This document shows, piece by piece, positions 19,472-31,096 of a stretch of DNA of 64,000 nucleotides; position 1 is the first letter of the stretch, and every line of letters starts with the position of its first letter. The notes beneath the pieces are model-generated. The model made no database searches, was not told the origin of the DNA, and saw only the letters and a list, made by a program, of their open reading frames with translations. A program made the translations under genes and the position numbers. The DNA lies in the NCBI GenBank assembly GCA_963853835.1, contig OY970830.1, positions 40,715,466 through 40,779,465 of the forward strand, read 5' to 3'. Source of the DNA: Calendula officinalis. Lineage: Eukaryota > Streptophyta > Magnoliopsida > Asterales > Asteraceae.

Positions 19472-22400
19472 ATGGTGAGAACTAGAAGTGCAAGAGGCCC
19501 ACTTGATCAAGGGCAAGATTCGAATAACCTTGTTGAACCGGCATTTGGTCCTCCACCTCGTGACGAAGTGGAGAATTCGGGTGTTGAAAGGAACACTCAC
19601 ACCTCGGTCACCGTGGAACACCTCCAAACTATGTTCAATCAAATGAGGGACATAGTGAACGAGGATGTGAACCGACTTCTCAATGAGCATAGGGCACGTG
19701 AAAGGCGGGAGGAATCTCCACCCCGCACAAAGAGCAAGTCAAGTAGTGTGGCTCAAACTGAGAAATCATCAACGGAAGAAGATGGGAGTGACCCCGAGCC
19801 GAGGGAAAGGAAGGGGTGCACGTATAAGAACTTTATGGCTTTTAAGCCCGATAACTACTATGGTAGCTCCGAACCGAAAGTCACGATCCGTTGGATCCGT
19901 GAAACTGAACAAGTCCTTGAAGCTAGTAAATGCAAGGAAGATGATATGGTAATCTATGCTTCTCGTCTATTGAAAGATGAAGCCCTCGTGTGGTGGGACA
20001 CCATGTATGAAACGTTGGGAAAGAGAGCGGTGTACAAGATGACATGGGATGAGTTTGTGAAACGGTTGAAGGAAAAGTTGTGCCCCGAAAGAAACTTAGA
20101 AAAACTTCAAGAAGAATTCGTTCAGTTGAAGAAGGGTGATTTGAGTGTCGATGAGTACACTAAGAAGTTCACGGGATTGATCCCGTTTGTGATTAGATTG
20201 TATCCGGACGAGAGGTCCCGGATTGTTAGGTATGCTAATGGACTCCCGTGGGAGTATGAGTTGGAAGTTAAAAGGGCCGCCACACTCGATGAGGCTATCG
20301 GTGCGGCGAGGAATGTGGAGGAGGTTGACCGAAGAAAGATCAATGAAAGGCCAAGGTTTGAAAAGAGAAAGTTTGAAGGAAGTTCGGGGTCGGTGAAGAA
20401 AGGAAAGTTCATTCCGACCTTCTCTAGGCAAGCAAGTGTGGGTGCTTGTAAGAAGTGTGGCAAGGACCACAAAGGAGAATGTTTGGCGGATTCAAAGTCG
20501 TGTTTCAAGTGTGGAAGGCCGGGGCATATGGCAAGGGATTGCCGTGCCAAACCGTTGGATGAAATCGAGTGCTATTCGTGCCATGAAAAAGGGCACTATA
20601 GCAATGCATGCCCGAAGAAGGGAAGTGAGACCATGGTGTCAACCGCTCAAAAGAAAACGGAGCCGACAAAGGTCAAGGGACGGTCCTTCCAACTTACCCG
20701 GGATGAAGCCAAGGAAGCCCACGATGTCGTTTCAGGTACCCTACTCGTAAATTCTATACCCGCCCGGATCTTATTTGATTCGGGTGCTACTTATTCGTTT
20801 GTGTCACATGATTTTGTTGTGGTGTTGAATGTGCCGTTAGAACTCCTTGATGAAATCTATGATATAGAAATTGCGGATGGTAAAACCTCCATAGTTCAAC
20901 ATATGTGTCGAAATTATGAATTGGAAATAGATGGGAGAAAGTTTAAGGTGAATTTATTACCCATGGAAATTGCGGGTTTTGATATAGTTATAGGTATGGA
21001 TTGGTTGGGTGAGAATCAAGCGAAGATTTTGTGTGGGAAGAAGATAGTCTCGATTAGGACTCCCGACAACGAAAAAATTTATGTGTATGGTGAGAGGCGA
21101 CACCATTTGCCATGTCTTATGACCGCGGTTAAAGCTAGGAAATGTTTAGCCAAAGGATGTTCGTCCTTTTTAGCATATGTATTAGATGGAAGGAAAGAGA
21201 AGAAGTCGGTGGAAAATGTAAAGGTGATTCGGGATTTTCCCGAGGTATTTCCCGACGATTTACCGGGATTGCCACCGGAGAGGCAAGTAGAATTCCGTAT
21301 TAATTTAGTTCCGGGAGCGACGCCGATAGCTCGTGCTCCATACCGTTTGGCTCCCACCGAAATGCGGGAATTGATGTCCCAGTTGCAAGAGTTACTCGAC
21401 AAAGGATTTATTCGTCCTAGCTCGTCTCCATGGGGTGCGCCCGTATTGTTTGTTAAGAAGAAAGACGGTTCGATGAGAATGTGCATCGACTACCGAGAGT
21501 TGAACAAGATGACTATTAAGAACCGATACCCCTTGCCTAGAATCGACGACTTGTTTGATCAACTTCAAGGTGCCGACTATTTCTCGAAGATTGATTTGAG
21601 ATCGGGTTACCATCAAGTTCGAGTGAAAGAAGGAGATACCGAGAAGACGGCGTTTCGTACACGTTATGGGCATTACGAGTTTTTGGTGATGCCATTTGGG
21701 TTGACTAATGCACCGGCCATTTTTATGGATCTTATGAATCGGGTTTGCAAACCATTCCTCGACAAGTTTCTTATCGTATTTATTGACGATATTCTTATTT
21801 ATTCAAAAACCGAAGAAGAACACGAGAGTCATCTAAGACAAACGTTAGAAGTGCTACAACGAGAGAAATTGTATGCTAAGTTTTCTAAGTGTGAATTTTG
21901 GATTCGAGAAGTCCAATTCCTTGGTCATGTCGTGTCCCGAGAAGGAATCAAAGTTGACCCGTCAAAGATTGAAGCGGTTATGAAGTGGGAACCGCCACGA
22001 ACTCCAACCGAAGTGAGAAGTTTTCTCGGCCTTGCCGGATATTACCGTCGATTCATTCAAGACTTTTCTCGAGTGGCGACACCACTCACATTGTTGACCC
22101 GAAAGAGTAGTGAGTTCGTGTGGGGAGAAAAGCAAGAAAGAGCATTCGCCACATTGAAAGAAAAATTGTGTAACGCCCCGGTTCTCACGTTACCCGAGGG
22201 GATGGAAGACTTCGTCGTGTATAGTGATGCTTCACATAAAGGTTTGGGTTGTGTTTTGATGCAACGGGGGAAAGTGATTGCCTACGCCTCGCGACAACTA
22301 AAGAATGCGGAAGAAAGGTACACGACTCACGATTTAGAGTTGGCGGCGATAGTGTTTGCTTTAAAGTTATGGAGACACTACTTATATGGTACAAGGTGTA

Positions 22401-24067
22401 CGTTGTATACGGATCACAAAAGTCTTCAATACGTTTTCACTCAAAAAGACCTAAATATGAGGCAAAGAAGATGGATCGAATTGATACAAGATTATGATTG
22501 TGAAATTGTCTACCATGCGGGGAAGGCCAACGTGGTAGCCGACGCATTAAGCCGAAAAGTGTATGAAAAGCCGATTAAAGGAAAGCTAACACGTATCGAA
22601 GTAGTCTCGAGTATAGTAGAACGAATCAAGAATGCCCAACGGGAAGTGATGGGAAAGGATGAGTTAAGGCAAGAGCGTTTGGGAAAGAACCAACACTTTG
22701 TGGAAAACAAGCAAGGGTTGAAAACCGTCGGTGGCCGAATTTGGGTTCCCAAGTTCGGGGGTACCCGAAAGGAGTTACTAAACGATGTTCATAAGTCTAA
22801 GTATTCGATCCACCCGGGAAGTACAAAAACGTATCAAGATATGAAGAAGATGTATTGGTGGCCCGGGATGAAGGCAAGAGTGGCAAAGTATATATCTAAG
22901 TGTGCCACGTGTGCACAAGTAAAAGCCGAGCATCAAGTACCTTACGGGGTAGCTCAATCGTTGCAAATCCCGGCCGGAAAATGGGATGATATAACAATGG
23001 ATTTTATTGTTGGATTGCCAAAAACGAGCAAGAACCACGACGCCATTTGGGTCATTGTCGACCGGTTGACCAAAAGTGCATTATTTTTGGCAATTCGGGA
23101 AACCATGCCACTTGAGAAGTTGGCAAAGTTGTATGTGGATGAAGTGGTAAGACTTCATGGAGTCCCGTTGTCAATTGTGTCCGATAGAGATGCGAGGTTT
23201 ACCTCGAGATTTTGGAGATCGTTGCAAGAAGAGTTGGGAACGAAATTGCGGTTGAGTACGGCTTACCACCCGCAAACCGATGGTCAAAGTGAGAGAACCA
23301 TTCAAACGGTTGAAGATATGCTAAGATCGTGTGTGCTAGATTTTGGAGGTAAATGGGATGAACATTTACCGTTAGTTGAGTTCTCCTACAATAATAGTTA
23401 CCAATCGACCGTTAAAATGCCGCCTTATGAGGCGTTGTATGGAAGGAAATGTAGAACACCATCGTGTTGGCTCGAGGCGGGTGAGACGAAACTCACGGGT
23501 CCCGAGATTGTGAGGTTGACCAATGAAAAGATTGGGATAATCCAAACCAATATGAAAATCGCCCAAGATCGACAAAGAAGCTACTCGGGTTTGAAAAAGA
23601 GACTGTATGATTTGAATGTTGGAGTCATGGTGATGTTGAAAGTATCGCCTTGGAAAGGTGTAATGCGGTTTGGTAAGAAAGGCAAATTGAGCCCAAGGTA
23701 TGTTGGCCCGTTTAAGATTTTGAAACGGGTCGGTTTGCAAGCTTTCAAGTTAGAACTTCCACCCGAACTTCAAGGTGTTCACGATACGTTTCATGTAAGT
23801 TATTTGAAGAAGTTCGTGGGTGAAGTTGAAAATATAATTCCGTTGCAAGAGTTGCGGGTTGATGCCCCGAACCGGTTGATAGAAGAACCCGAAGCCATAT
23901 TAGAGACAAAGACCAAGAAACTTAGAAATAAAGAGATTGAGTTGGTGTTGGTCAAGTGGAAGCATTCCCTTGGACCAAACTTGACTTGGGAAGTGAAGGA
24001 TGAGATTCGGAAAAGATACCCGAACTTCGTGAACTATGATGAGATTCCGAGGACGGAATCTCCTTAA
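19472..24067 (+). CDS. gag-pol polyprotein of a Tekay-type Ty3/gypsy element
   Basis: One uninterrupted frame of about 1,530 residues. I take ATG 19472 (MVRTRSARG) as start; an in-frame ATG lies at 19454. Order: gag core; zinc knuckles CFKCGRPGHMARDC and CYSCHEKGHYSNAC preceded by a third CKKCGKDHKGEC; aspartic protease (LFDSGATYSFVS); reverse transcriptase with FIDDILIYS; RNase H (SDASHKGLGC, TDHKSLQYV); integrase with an HHCC zinc region and the D,D,E core (TMDFIVGLP, VSDRDARF, SERTIQTVE); and a chromodomain-like end (VLVKWKHSLGPNLTWE). Family knowledge: such chromodomains steer integration toward particular chromatin. No frameshift or stop, so the product may still be functional. Confidence 0.95.
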   Translation: MVRTRSARGPLDQGQDSNNLVEPAFGPPPRDEVENSGVERNTHTSVTVEHLQTMFNQMRDIVNEDVNRLLNEHRARERREESPPRTKSKSSSVAQTEKSSTEEDGSDPEPRERKGCTYKNFMAFKPDNYYGSSEPKVTIRWIRETEQVLEASKCKEDDMVIYASRLLKDEALVWWDTMYETLGKRAVYKMTWDEFVKRLKEKLCPERNLEKLQEEFVQLKKGDLSVDEYTKKFTGLIPFVIRLYPDERSRIVRYANGLPWEYELEVKRAATLDEAIGAARNVEEVDRRKINERPRFEKRKFEGSSGSVKKGKFIPTFSRQASVGACKKCGKDHKGECLADSKSCFKCGRPGHMARDCRAKPLDEIECYSCHEKGHYSNACPKKGSETMVSTAQKKTEPTKVKGRSFQLTRDEAKEAHDVVSGTLLVNSIPARILFDSGATYSFVSHDFVVVLNVPLELLDEIYDIEIADGKTSIVQHMCRNYELEIDGRKFKVNLLPMEIAGFDIVIGMDWLGENQAKILCGKKIVSIRTPDNEKIYVYGERRHHLPCLMTAVKARKCLAKGCSSFLAYVLDGRKEKKSVENVKVIRDFPEVFPDDLPGLPPERQVEFRINLVPGATPIARAPYRLAPTEMRELMSQLQELLDKGFIRPSSSPWGAPVLFVKKKDGSMRMCIDYRELNKMTIKNRYPLPRIDDLFDQLQGADYFSKIDLRSGYHQVRVKEGDTEKTAFRTRYGHYEFLVMPFGLTNAPAIFMDLMNRVCKPFLDKFLIVFIDDILIYSKTEEEHESHLRQTLEVLQREKLYAKFSKCEFWIREVQFLGHVVSREGIKVDPSKIEAVMKWEPPRTPTEVRSFLGLAGYYRRFIQDFSRVATPLTLLTRKSSEFVWGEKQERAFATLKEKLCNAPVLTLPEGMEDFVVYSDASHKGLGCVLMQRGKVIAYASRQLKNAEERYTTHDLELAAIVFALKLWRHYLYGTRCTLYTDHKSLQYVFTQKDLNMRQRRWIELIQDYDCEIVYHAGKANVVADALSRKVYEKPIKGKLTRIEVVSSIVERIKNAQREVMGKDELRQERLGKNQHFVENKQGLKTVGGRIWVPKFGGTRKELLNDVHKSKYSIHPGSTKTYQDMKKMYWWPGMKARVAKYISKCATCAQVKAEHQVPYGVAQSLQIPAGKWDDITMDFIVGLPKTSKNHDAIWVIVDRLTKSALFLAIRETMPLEKLAKLYVDEVVRLHGVPLSIVSDRDARFTSRFWRSLQEELGTKLRLSTAYHPQTDGQSERTIQTVEDMLRSCVLDFGGKWDEHLPLVEFSYNNSYQSTVKMPPYEALYGRKCRTPSCWLEAGETKLTGPEIVRLTNEKIGIIQTNMKIAQDRQRSYSGLKKRLYDLNVGVMVMLKVSPWKGVMRFGKKGKLSPRYVGPFKILKRVGLQAFKLELPPELQGVHDTFHVSYLKKFVGEVENIIPLQELRVDAPNRLIEEPEAILETKTKKLRNKEIELVLVKWKHSLGPNLTWEVKDEIRKRYPNFVNYDEIPRTESP

Positions 24068-24079
24068 GGGGTAGATAGT
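24064..24079 (+). promoter_or_regulatory. polypurine tract of the Tekay-type element
   Basis: TTAAGGGGTAGATAGT lies between the gag-pol stop codon and the 3' LTR. It is purine-rich and positioned as the plus-strand primer. Confidence 0.7.
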
Positions 24080-25738
24080 TGTAACGACCCGAAATTTGTA
24101 AATAAATAAATTGTACAAAAATATGATAAATAAGGATAAATCGTTTAAAGAACGTAGGAATTGGTTTCGTGTCATTTGGACACCGAACGGGAAAGTTATG
24201 GGCGAAACCGAGTCGTGCAAGAAGCAAAAAAATGCAGCCTGGGCTGCGTTGCAAGTTCGCGACGCGAACATATGTTCGCGGATCGTGAAGTCGTGGCAGG
24301 GAAATTGGTAACTAGTCGTGAAGAGTTCCCGACCCATTCCCGATCGCGAATTATGCACCTCTAAAGGAGTTCGCGACGCGAACTCCAGTTCGCGTTCGCG
24401 AACTATTCCGACACCAGCATTTAAGTCGGGTTTATCTCATTTATTACACACAAAAACCCTAGTTTTTCCCTCTCCTTGTGTGTGTGCGATTTCTGAGTGA
24501 AGGGTGTTGTTTGGAGCCTAATCTTCATCAAATCTTGGTGATTCTTGCTCCTAGTTGAAGATCTAAGGTAAATCTTCATATCTCTTGTGTTATAAGTCTT
24601 AGATTCAAGTAGGGAAGCTTGAATCATAAACCCTAGTTATGGATTTGTTCATGAATGGTTAAATGGAAGTGAGATAACTTAGATCTATGGTATTTTAACA
24701 AGGAAAACGTGGTCATGTTATGGATACACGAGAATGTGGTGATTTATGAACCTAGGGTTTGGTAATTTTGGGGAAAATGGTGCTAGTAGTTAACTAGCCA
24801 TGGATTATGTAGTTAGTATAGATGATTAACGCAACCATTGTATTGGTTTTGATAATAGATTGTCGGTTGGAAGATTTGAGGCATTCAAATCTCGAGAAGT
24901 GATATTGGTGATTAAAGAACGCAACAACTGGTTAAGCTTGACTAAGGTGAGTACATGTGAACTTTCAAACTGGGTACATAGCTAGTAAATGTTTTTATGA
25001 TTAAATGATTTTTATCAAGTCTTTAAGTAATTTAGTCATTTATGTGATATATGATGAATTGCTTGTATGATGGTTACATGATTGATTGAATAAGAAAAGA
25101 TGGAGTTATAAACTCATAACGATAAAAGATAAGAAATGATGATGATGATGATATCCCTAGGGCCGTAGTAGATTGGAGGCATTCCGGTTATTACGGTACC
25201 TTAAGGTTAGTGGTAGATTGGAGGCATTCCGATTACCCAATACCTATGAGTCCCGGTAGATTGGAGGCATTCCGATTACCGTGGAAATGATGGTCTTGAT
25301 AGATTGGAGGCATTCCGATTATCTTGACATTGGCCAATGATGAAAGTGATAAAGTGACCCAAAACAAACTTAGTAATATTATTTTAAGATTAAATAATAT
25401 TGTTTGACTATTTGTTTATCGGGTCTAAAACCCATGTATCTCACGAGGCAATTTTGTCTCACGTACTATGTTTGTGTTTTTGCTATGTACTCAGGTTCGG
25501 GATCGAAGATCTAGGAGGCCCGTTTAGAAGAGGCCTTGTTGAGATTAGCTCGGTGTTGATGATTAGAGTCCTTATCATATGGTTAAGATATAATTTGTAA
25601 CACCGTTTTTGTAAACTCTGATAATCTCGAACAAGAAACCTTTTCGTTTTTGTAAACCGGAATTTGATGATGATACAATATTATGTATTTTTGGATTAAA
25701 TGATATTTAAATATTGTTTTGAAAATTGAGGTGTTACA
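24080..25738 (+). repeat. 3' LTR of the Tekay-type element
   Basis: Nearly identical to 17594-19233. It includes an extra CCAGTTCGCGTTCGCGAACT-type stretch of about 20 bp near 24388, creating a longer inverted GTTCGCG array than in the 5' copy. Confidence 0.93.
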
Positions 25739-25876
25739 ACTTTGACTATTTTTTTCCCTTTCTAATTATAGGCTTTAACATTTTCAACATTTATGTTTTT
25801 AATTCTTACATTTTAACCTCATTTGTTTAATATCTTGATTTTTTTTTCGAAAACTGTAATGTGCAGATTAATAATA

Positions 25877-26177
25877 CTTCGTCCGTTTCAAAATAAGTGA
25901 CATATATTAGGTTATGCGTTTTTTGAGGCAAAAGATTGTAAAGAAGACTAAATTGAATAGTTAATGAGTGGTGAATCCATCGTATTACGATTAAAGTGAA
26001 TTTAATGATGTTTAAAAGTAAAACTAAGAGTAAATGAGTCATTTTACTTTATTAAAGGAGATAGTTAGTGTGTATGGGTCTTACTATTGTTTATCAAATA
26101 AGGATAATTTCAAGTGCGTCACTTATTTTGAAACAACCAAAAATAGAAAGTGTGTCATTTATTTTGAAACGGAGAAG
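25877..26177. mobile_element. Stowaway-like MITE c
   Basis: Left CTTCGTCCGTTTCAAAATAA, right inverted TTATTTTGAAACGGAGAAG, TA on both sides. About 300 bp, non-coding. Confidence 0.75.
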
Positions 26178-26963
26178 TATAACATTTACCAACTTGATTT
26201 TATAGCTCAAATTATTTATAATATCCAAATTATTGAGCATACAACTTTATATTTGTACAAATATCAATAAACATTGTTTTAGGTATCATAAAAAATCCCT
26301 GTAAAATCGTACAAATTAAAAACCTACTACTTTAAAACATTAATAAGTTGGAGTTCTATGAAAAACCGATTTAAAAAATATTAATTAAAACAGAACAAAG
26401 TTAGGAAAACAGAGAATGAAAAGGAGAAAAGCTCAAAGAAGAGCATGTGCATGTCTGTAGAATTTAATCACTACAACAATCACGTGAGGATCCGCAAAAC
26501 AATTATTTCCAATAAACTTATAAAGTCTATTAACTTTATGAATTCAACTTTTACTTTCTAATCATTTCTCTTTTGTAAAATTTTAAACTTTGAATATAAT
26601 ATAATATATCCGTTTCAACTTTTCTCTAGATATTTAAAAAAATTCAAATATCATTCACATTGCTCTTAGTAATTATCGACCGACATCATTTTAAAATTTC
26701 AAAGTTCTTAGTTTCATATTTAATAAGTAATTCAAATATCATTCACTCGTTAGTGTCGTCGTTTAATTACTATTGTTATTATACTAGTATTATAAAAACC
26801 GTCTATAGTTTCTATATTAACAAAAATACAACCAAACAGATTGTGTATTGATATATAGATCGAATTACTGTTCTTCTACTACGTACATTGAATTAAAAAA
26901 AGTAATATGCACAATAAAAATAAATAGTAGATTATCTATAAAAATATTTAGAGATAAATATTA
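26178..26963. other. AT-rich spacer, nothing recognised
   Basis: Very AT-rich. No gene, TIR or LTR structure that I can support. Confidence 0.45.
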
Positions 26964-27224
26964 CTCTCTCCGTCTTAAAAAAAAAATCATTTCTCTTGGG
27001 CACATGTATTTAGGAAATATTTAGTGGTGGTGTTATTGATAATAAATTTGATTAAAATATAAGGTTATTTTGGAGAGAAAAATTATTTTTAGGAGATAGT
27101 TAGCGATGAAGTATATATTAATAATATTATTTTATTGAGAAAGTCCCTCCAATTTGAGAAATGAGAACTTTTTTATGAAAAAAACATTTTGTGATGAATG
27201 AGAATTTCTTAGAGATGGAGGGAG
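26964..27224. mobile_element. Stowaway-like MITE d
   Basis: Left CTCTCTCCGTCTTAAAAAAA, right TTTCTTAGAGATGGAGGGAG, TA duplicates on both sides. Inner inverted stretches (ATCATTTCTC / GAGAATTTC) are imperfect. Confidence 0.65.
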
Positions 27225-27318
27225 TACTATCTATCATATATTCATGAATTTTTTGTTTATAAAAAGTTAAAAAAAAAATTATAAAGTTTTATTAATATAT
27301 TTGTTTATAAATATAATA

Positions 27319-27584
27319 CCCCTCCGTCCCACAAAAAACTTCTCATTTCACTTTAAATTTTTGTCTCATAAAAAACTTCCTCTTACACTTGATGTGCTCC
27401 ACATAATAAAATACTATTATTACTAAGGACCCACCATTAACTATCCAATAAATAACTATCATTCCTTTTCCAAACCAATCTTATATTTTAATCAAAATTA
27501 TTATTACCAATGACCCCACCACTAATTATCACCTAAAAACTTGTGACAAAGTGAAATGAGAAGTTTTTTGTGGGACGGAGAGAG
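27319..27584. mobile_element. Stowaway-like MITE e
   Basis: Left CCCCTCCGTCCCACAAAAAA then CTTCTCATTTCAC; right GTGAAATGAG then AAGTTTTTTGTGGGACGGAG. Very good TIRs of about 35 bp with TA on both sides, suggesting a younger copy than its neighbours. It lies about 0.7 kb upstream of the IDD start codon. Confidence 0.8.
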
Positions 27585-28307
27585 TATATGTATACTTACA
27601 AAACCGTCACGAAGCGTGAAACACATACTACTAGTGATACCTACTTCAGATTTGTTTGATGCCATTATATGAGAGCTAGGGAGAAAGTAGTAAATGTACA
27701 TGGCCAAAAGCAAAACCAATAATGTATATGTCTATAATATGATTTTATTTTCTGAATGAGAAGCAAACAAAGGATAGGACAAAAACATGCAACTACAGAC
27801 TCGGTTGCTTTTTGGTTTTTTGGTTTCATTTTGAAGGGTTGAAGCTACCCAAGAGATCCAAAATCAGAGATACCTTTCTGATCCACATCTCACACATACA
27901 AACACACACAGAAAGTCTTGATGAACTTGTTTTCTTAACCTGTACGGATTGGATTTTTTGTTGTTTAATTTGGTAAATTTGTACTCCATTGTGTGGATTC
28001 TTGTGGTGGATCATCTTGAAGAGTTGGCTATACTTTCTTGTGCTGCCAGGTCTGAATTAACCTTTTCACCTTTGATTTTTAGTTATGTATCAATCTTTTA
28101 ACTTATCTTAGATTTATCAAAAACAAAAAGCACTTTTAGTTTTAAGTTTTAACCTTCCTTTTTAGGGTTTCTTGTGATAATTCAGATCTATAAACATGGA
28201 TTTTCAAAGAAGATAAACTTTAATCTGAAGCTTGGTCACCAGTCAAAGGAAAAATATTTAATCAGGTTCATTTAATAAGGTAGAGAGAGAGAGAGAGAGA
28301 GAGAGAG
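27585..28307 (+). promoter_or_regulatory. promoter and 5' UTR region of the IDD gene
   Basis: Contains a long AG dinucleotide run (about 28282-28306) just before the start codon, a common plant 5'-UTR feature. GCTGCCAG/GTCTG near 28049 and TTAATCAG/GTTC near 28264 could bound a leader intron, but this is only a guess from the splice-site look. No clear TATA box was assigned. Confidence 0.4.
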
Positions 28308-30629
28308 ATGAAGGGCATGTTTTTAGAAGACAGTACTATGTCAAACTTAACATCAGCATCTAATGAAGCAACCCTATCTTCATCAAGTAACAAGAATGAA
28401 GTTGGTACTAATTTGTACCCTCCACCACATCATGAGATGCAACAGTCCTTTGCTTCTGTGCCAACTAATTCCAACAATAATCAAACTCAATCCAACAAGA
28501 AAAAAAGAAATCTTCCAGGCAATCCAGGTCTAAAATTTTTCTTGTAAATCCAATAATCACATAATTAATTACATGCATAAATGCTTTAAGCATAAAGTTT
28601 TAATCTTTTTATTACTTATGGTATTTCATCATTTTATGTCACGTTTCTTTATTGATTATTTAATAATCCTTTTAATTAACTGTAACATATATAAAGATCC
28701 AGAAGCTGAAGTGATAGCCATGTCTCCAAAAACACTAATGGCAACAAATAGATTTGTATGTGAGATTTGCAACAAAGGGTTTCAAAGAGATCAGAATCTT
28801 CAGTTGCATAGAAGAGGCCACAATCTGCCATGGAAGCTGAAGCAAAGATCAAAACAAGAGGTTGTTAGGAAGAAGGTTTATGTGTGTCCAGAACCCAGTT
28901 GTGTGCACCATGAACCTACAAGAGCACTTGGAGATCTTACTGGTATTAAGAAACATTTCTCAAGAAAACATGGTGAGAAGAAATGGAAATGTGAAAAATG
29001 TTCCAAGAAATATGCGGTTCAATCGGATTGGAAAGCTCATTCCAAGATTTGTGGCACTCGAGAGTATCGATGCGATTGTGGCACTCTTTTCTCAAGGTAA
29101 TTAGAACTGTTAATTAATATGAATGAAATTAACATTTTTATCACATGAAACATATATTTAACTTGATAAATGGAACACGTGATCACATAAACGAACTTTA
29201 ACTTTTACTCCCACATTCTCAATTTTATTATCCACATTCTTTTAGTATTATCAAAATTATTGTTGGTTTGAAAATTTAACTAGTAAAAAAACAGTTAGAT
29301 GATAAAAATAAAAGTATATTAATTGATCAGTGTAATAAATGTATTTTTCTATAAATTGTATGATTCTTTATGTGGACAATAATTTTGGAATATGTAATAG
29401 TTCTTAACACATTAACAAACGAGACTTAATTAGTTTTCCATCAATTAATTTAATGCTAGTACAAAGTAATACTCCAAAGCATTAATTATAAGCGTAAGTG
29501 TGATAGAGAGAAAAACAAGAAAAGCGTTGTTAATTATATATATTTAAGTGATGTGATCCATACAAATTTAGTTACACCCCATAGTCTATTTTTTTAATAT
29601 ACTTGTATAATATATCTGCTTTAAAATTAGTAGTATATTGATATAAAAAGTTTTTTTTTTTTTTTTTTTAATATCACCTTACATATTTAATGGGTGTTGG
29701 TCTTTTTGCTTAGAGTGCTAATTATTTTTTTCTTTTTGTTGTATCTCAATCACAACAGGAGGGACAGTTTCATGACTCATAGAGCTTTTTGTGGTGCTTT
29801 AGCAGGAGAAAATGTAAGATCTTCATCATCATTACTACTATCACCAAGCCATCTCCCCCTTCATTTGCCATTAAATTTCCCACTGAAATCTGAACCACAA
29901 CATCTTCTCCAACACCAACTAAATCCACACATGATGAACAATGATTTACAACAAAATCACCACTTATTACCATCTTGGTTTGTTCATAATAATCACCAAC
30001 AAAATCCAAACCATAATAATGGAAATAATAATAATCTTCATATTCCATCTCCTTCTTCTCCACCTCCTCACATGTCTGCCACTGCATTACTCCAAAAAGC
30101 AGCTCAGTTGGGTGTGACCATGAGCAAGAATACAGCTAGTACAAATACTGCCAATGTCATGTCACAACATCAACAGCAACAACAACAGCAACAGATTCAG
30201 CATCAGTCCATTCTAAGTGGGACCCACCAAAATGATCACATGTGTACACCTACAACACTATTGACAGCTCATCATCATCATGCTTCTGGTCTTGGAATTT
30301 TGTCGTCTAGTGATGATGATCAACAAAGGATGGTGGGTTTAAATGGTGGGTTTGCTAATGTGAGCACTAATACTTTCCAAGAAGCCTACAACGGGATGTT
30401 AAATTCAACCCAAGAACCGTTTTTTCCGGCAGCATCATCGGAAGTAGCTCAAAATCCGGTCACCGGCGGTGGTCGGAACAGTGAGCTGACGAGGGATTTC
30501 TTGGGTCTAACGGAATTTCCACCTGGTGATCATTTTCTTAGTATGGCTGGTTTGGATCATTTAAGCAGTTCTTCACCGTATAATCATGATCCGAACCAGA
30601 ACCAAAATCAGTTACCTTGGCATGGTTAA
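28308..30629 (+). CDS. INDETERMINATE-DOMAIN (IDD) C2H2 zinc-finger transcription factor (3 exons)
   Basis: Exons 28308-28527, 28697-29096 and 29759-30629 join in frame to 496 residues with GT-AG introns. The N-terminus holds the KKKRNLPGNPDPEAEV signature (nuclear-localisation-like KKKR). The ID domain follows: ZF1 CEIC...HRRGH at residues 95-115, ZF2 beginning CPEPSC at about 137-142, then two C2HC fingers (CEKCSKKY...HSKIC and CDCGTLFSRRDSFMTHRAFC), the last split by intron 2. The C-terminal half is His/Gln/Asn-rich and has the family motifs MSATALLQKAAQLG and TRDFLGL, known contact sites for SCARECROW/DELLA-type GRAS proteins. Family knowledge: DNA-binding regulators of root patterning, flowering and metabolism. 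The subgroup cannot be settled without a tree, so no symbol is given. The frame is intact. Confidence 0.93.
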
Positions 30630-30878
30630 TGTTTAGGTAGATACATAAGTTGTTTTCACCCTCTTGTTGTGTTTTTAAGCGCATACATGCATAGTGTTTT
30701 CTTTTTCTTTTTTGCTTAATTATTAGATTACATTTTGTTAATTTTTAGAGTTAAACCAAGCGTTACCGTTATCCTTTCTTTTGCTTACAGATTTCGAAAA
30801 GTAAAATATCTGCTTCAATTCAGAAATTTTATGAATGTTCCTCTTGATATTCAATCATTAATTTAGTTATCAGAAAAA
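30630..30878 (+). other. IDD 3' UTR and downstream
   Basis: Non-coding T-rich DNA after the TAA at 30627-30629. It presumably contains the 3' UTR; no specific signal is assigned. Confidence 0.4.
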
Positions 30879-31096
30879 GAGTAAATTGCAAAAATCTTCG
30901 GTTGAGCCAAATGGCACGGTTGGTCCGTGTGGTGTCGAAAAATGCATATGACATCCATATTTTGGAAACCATTGTCTGTTTTGGTCTTTTCTCAATGACG
31001 GTGTTACTTGTTAGACATGTGAGGGCATTTATGTCATTTTACCCTATTTTAAACCACCATTGTTGCAACTACCTCAAAAACACTCCGAGCTAGTTA
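30879..31096. mobile_element. one-ended MULE-like fragment
   Basis: GAGTAAATTGCAAAAATC followed by GGTTGGTCCGTGTGGT resembles the left TIR of the elements at 7528 and 13172, including GTGAGGGCATTTATGTC. No inverted partner is visible on the right, so it is either truncated or a single-arm remnant. Confidence 0.4.

Larger units (their letters stand above)
17594..25738 (+). mobile_element. complete Ty3/gypsy chromovirus (Tekay type)
   Basis: Two long LTRs (17594-19233, 24080-25738) frame an 8.1-kb element with primer-binding site, a single open gag-pol frame and a polypurine tract. The 5-bp flanks are ATTTT (17589-17593) and ACTTT (25739-25743), one base apart. The LTRs differ by roughly ten substitutions, one 20-bp length difference near 24388 and a 1-bp indel, so the insertion is recent. 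The C-terminal chromodomain-like end and the long LTRs point to the Tekay/Del lineage. It could be autonomous. Confidence 0.93.

Noticed and set aside
20096..20550. Long minus-strand open frames across the Tekay gag-pol region
   Set aside because: They are shadows of the plus-strand polyprotein, which has all the expected motifs in order.
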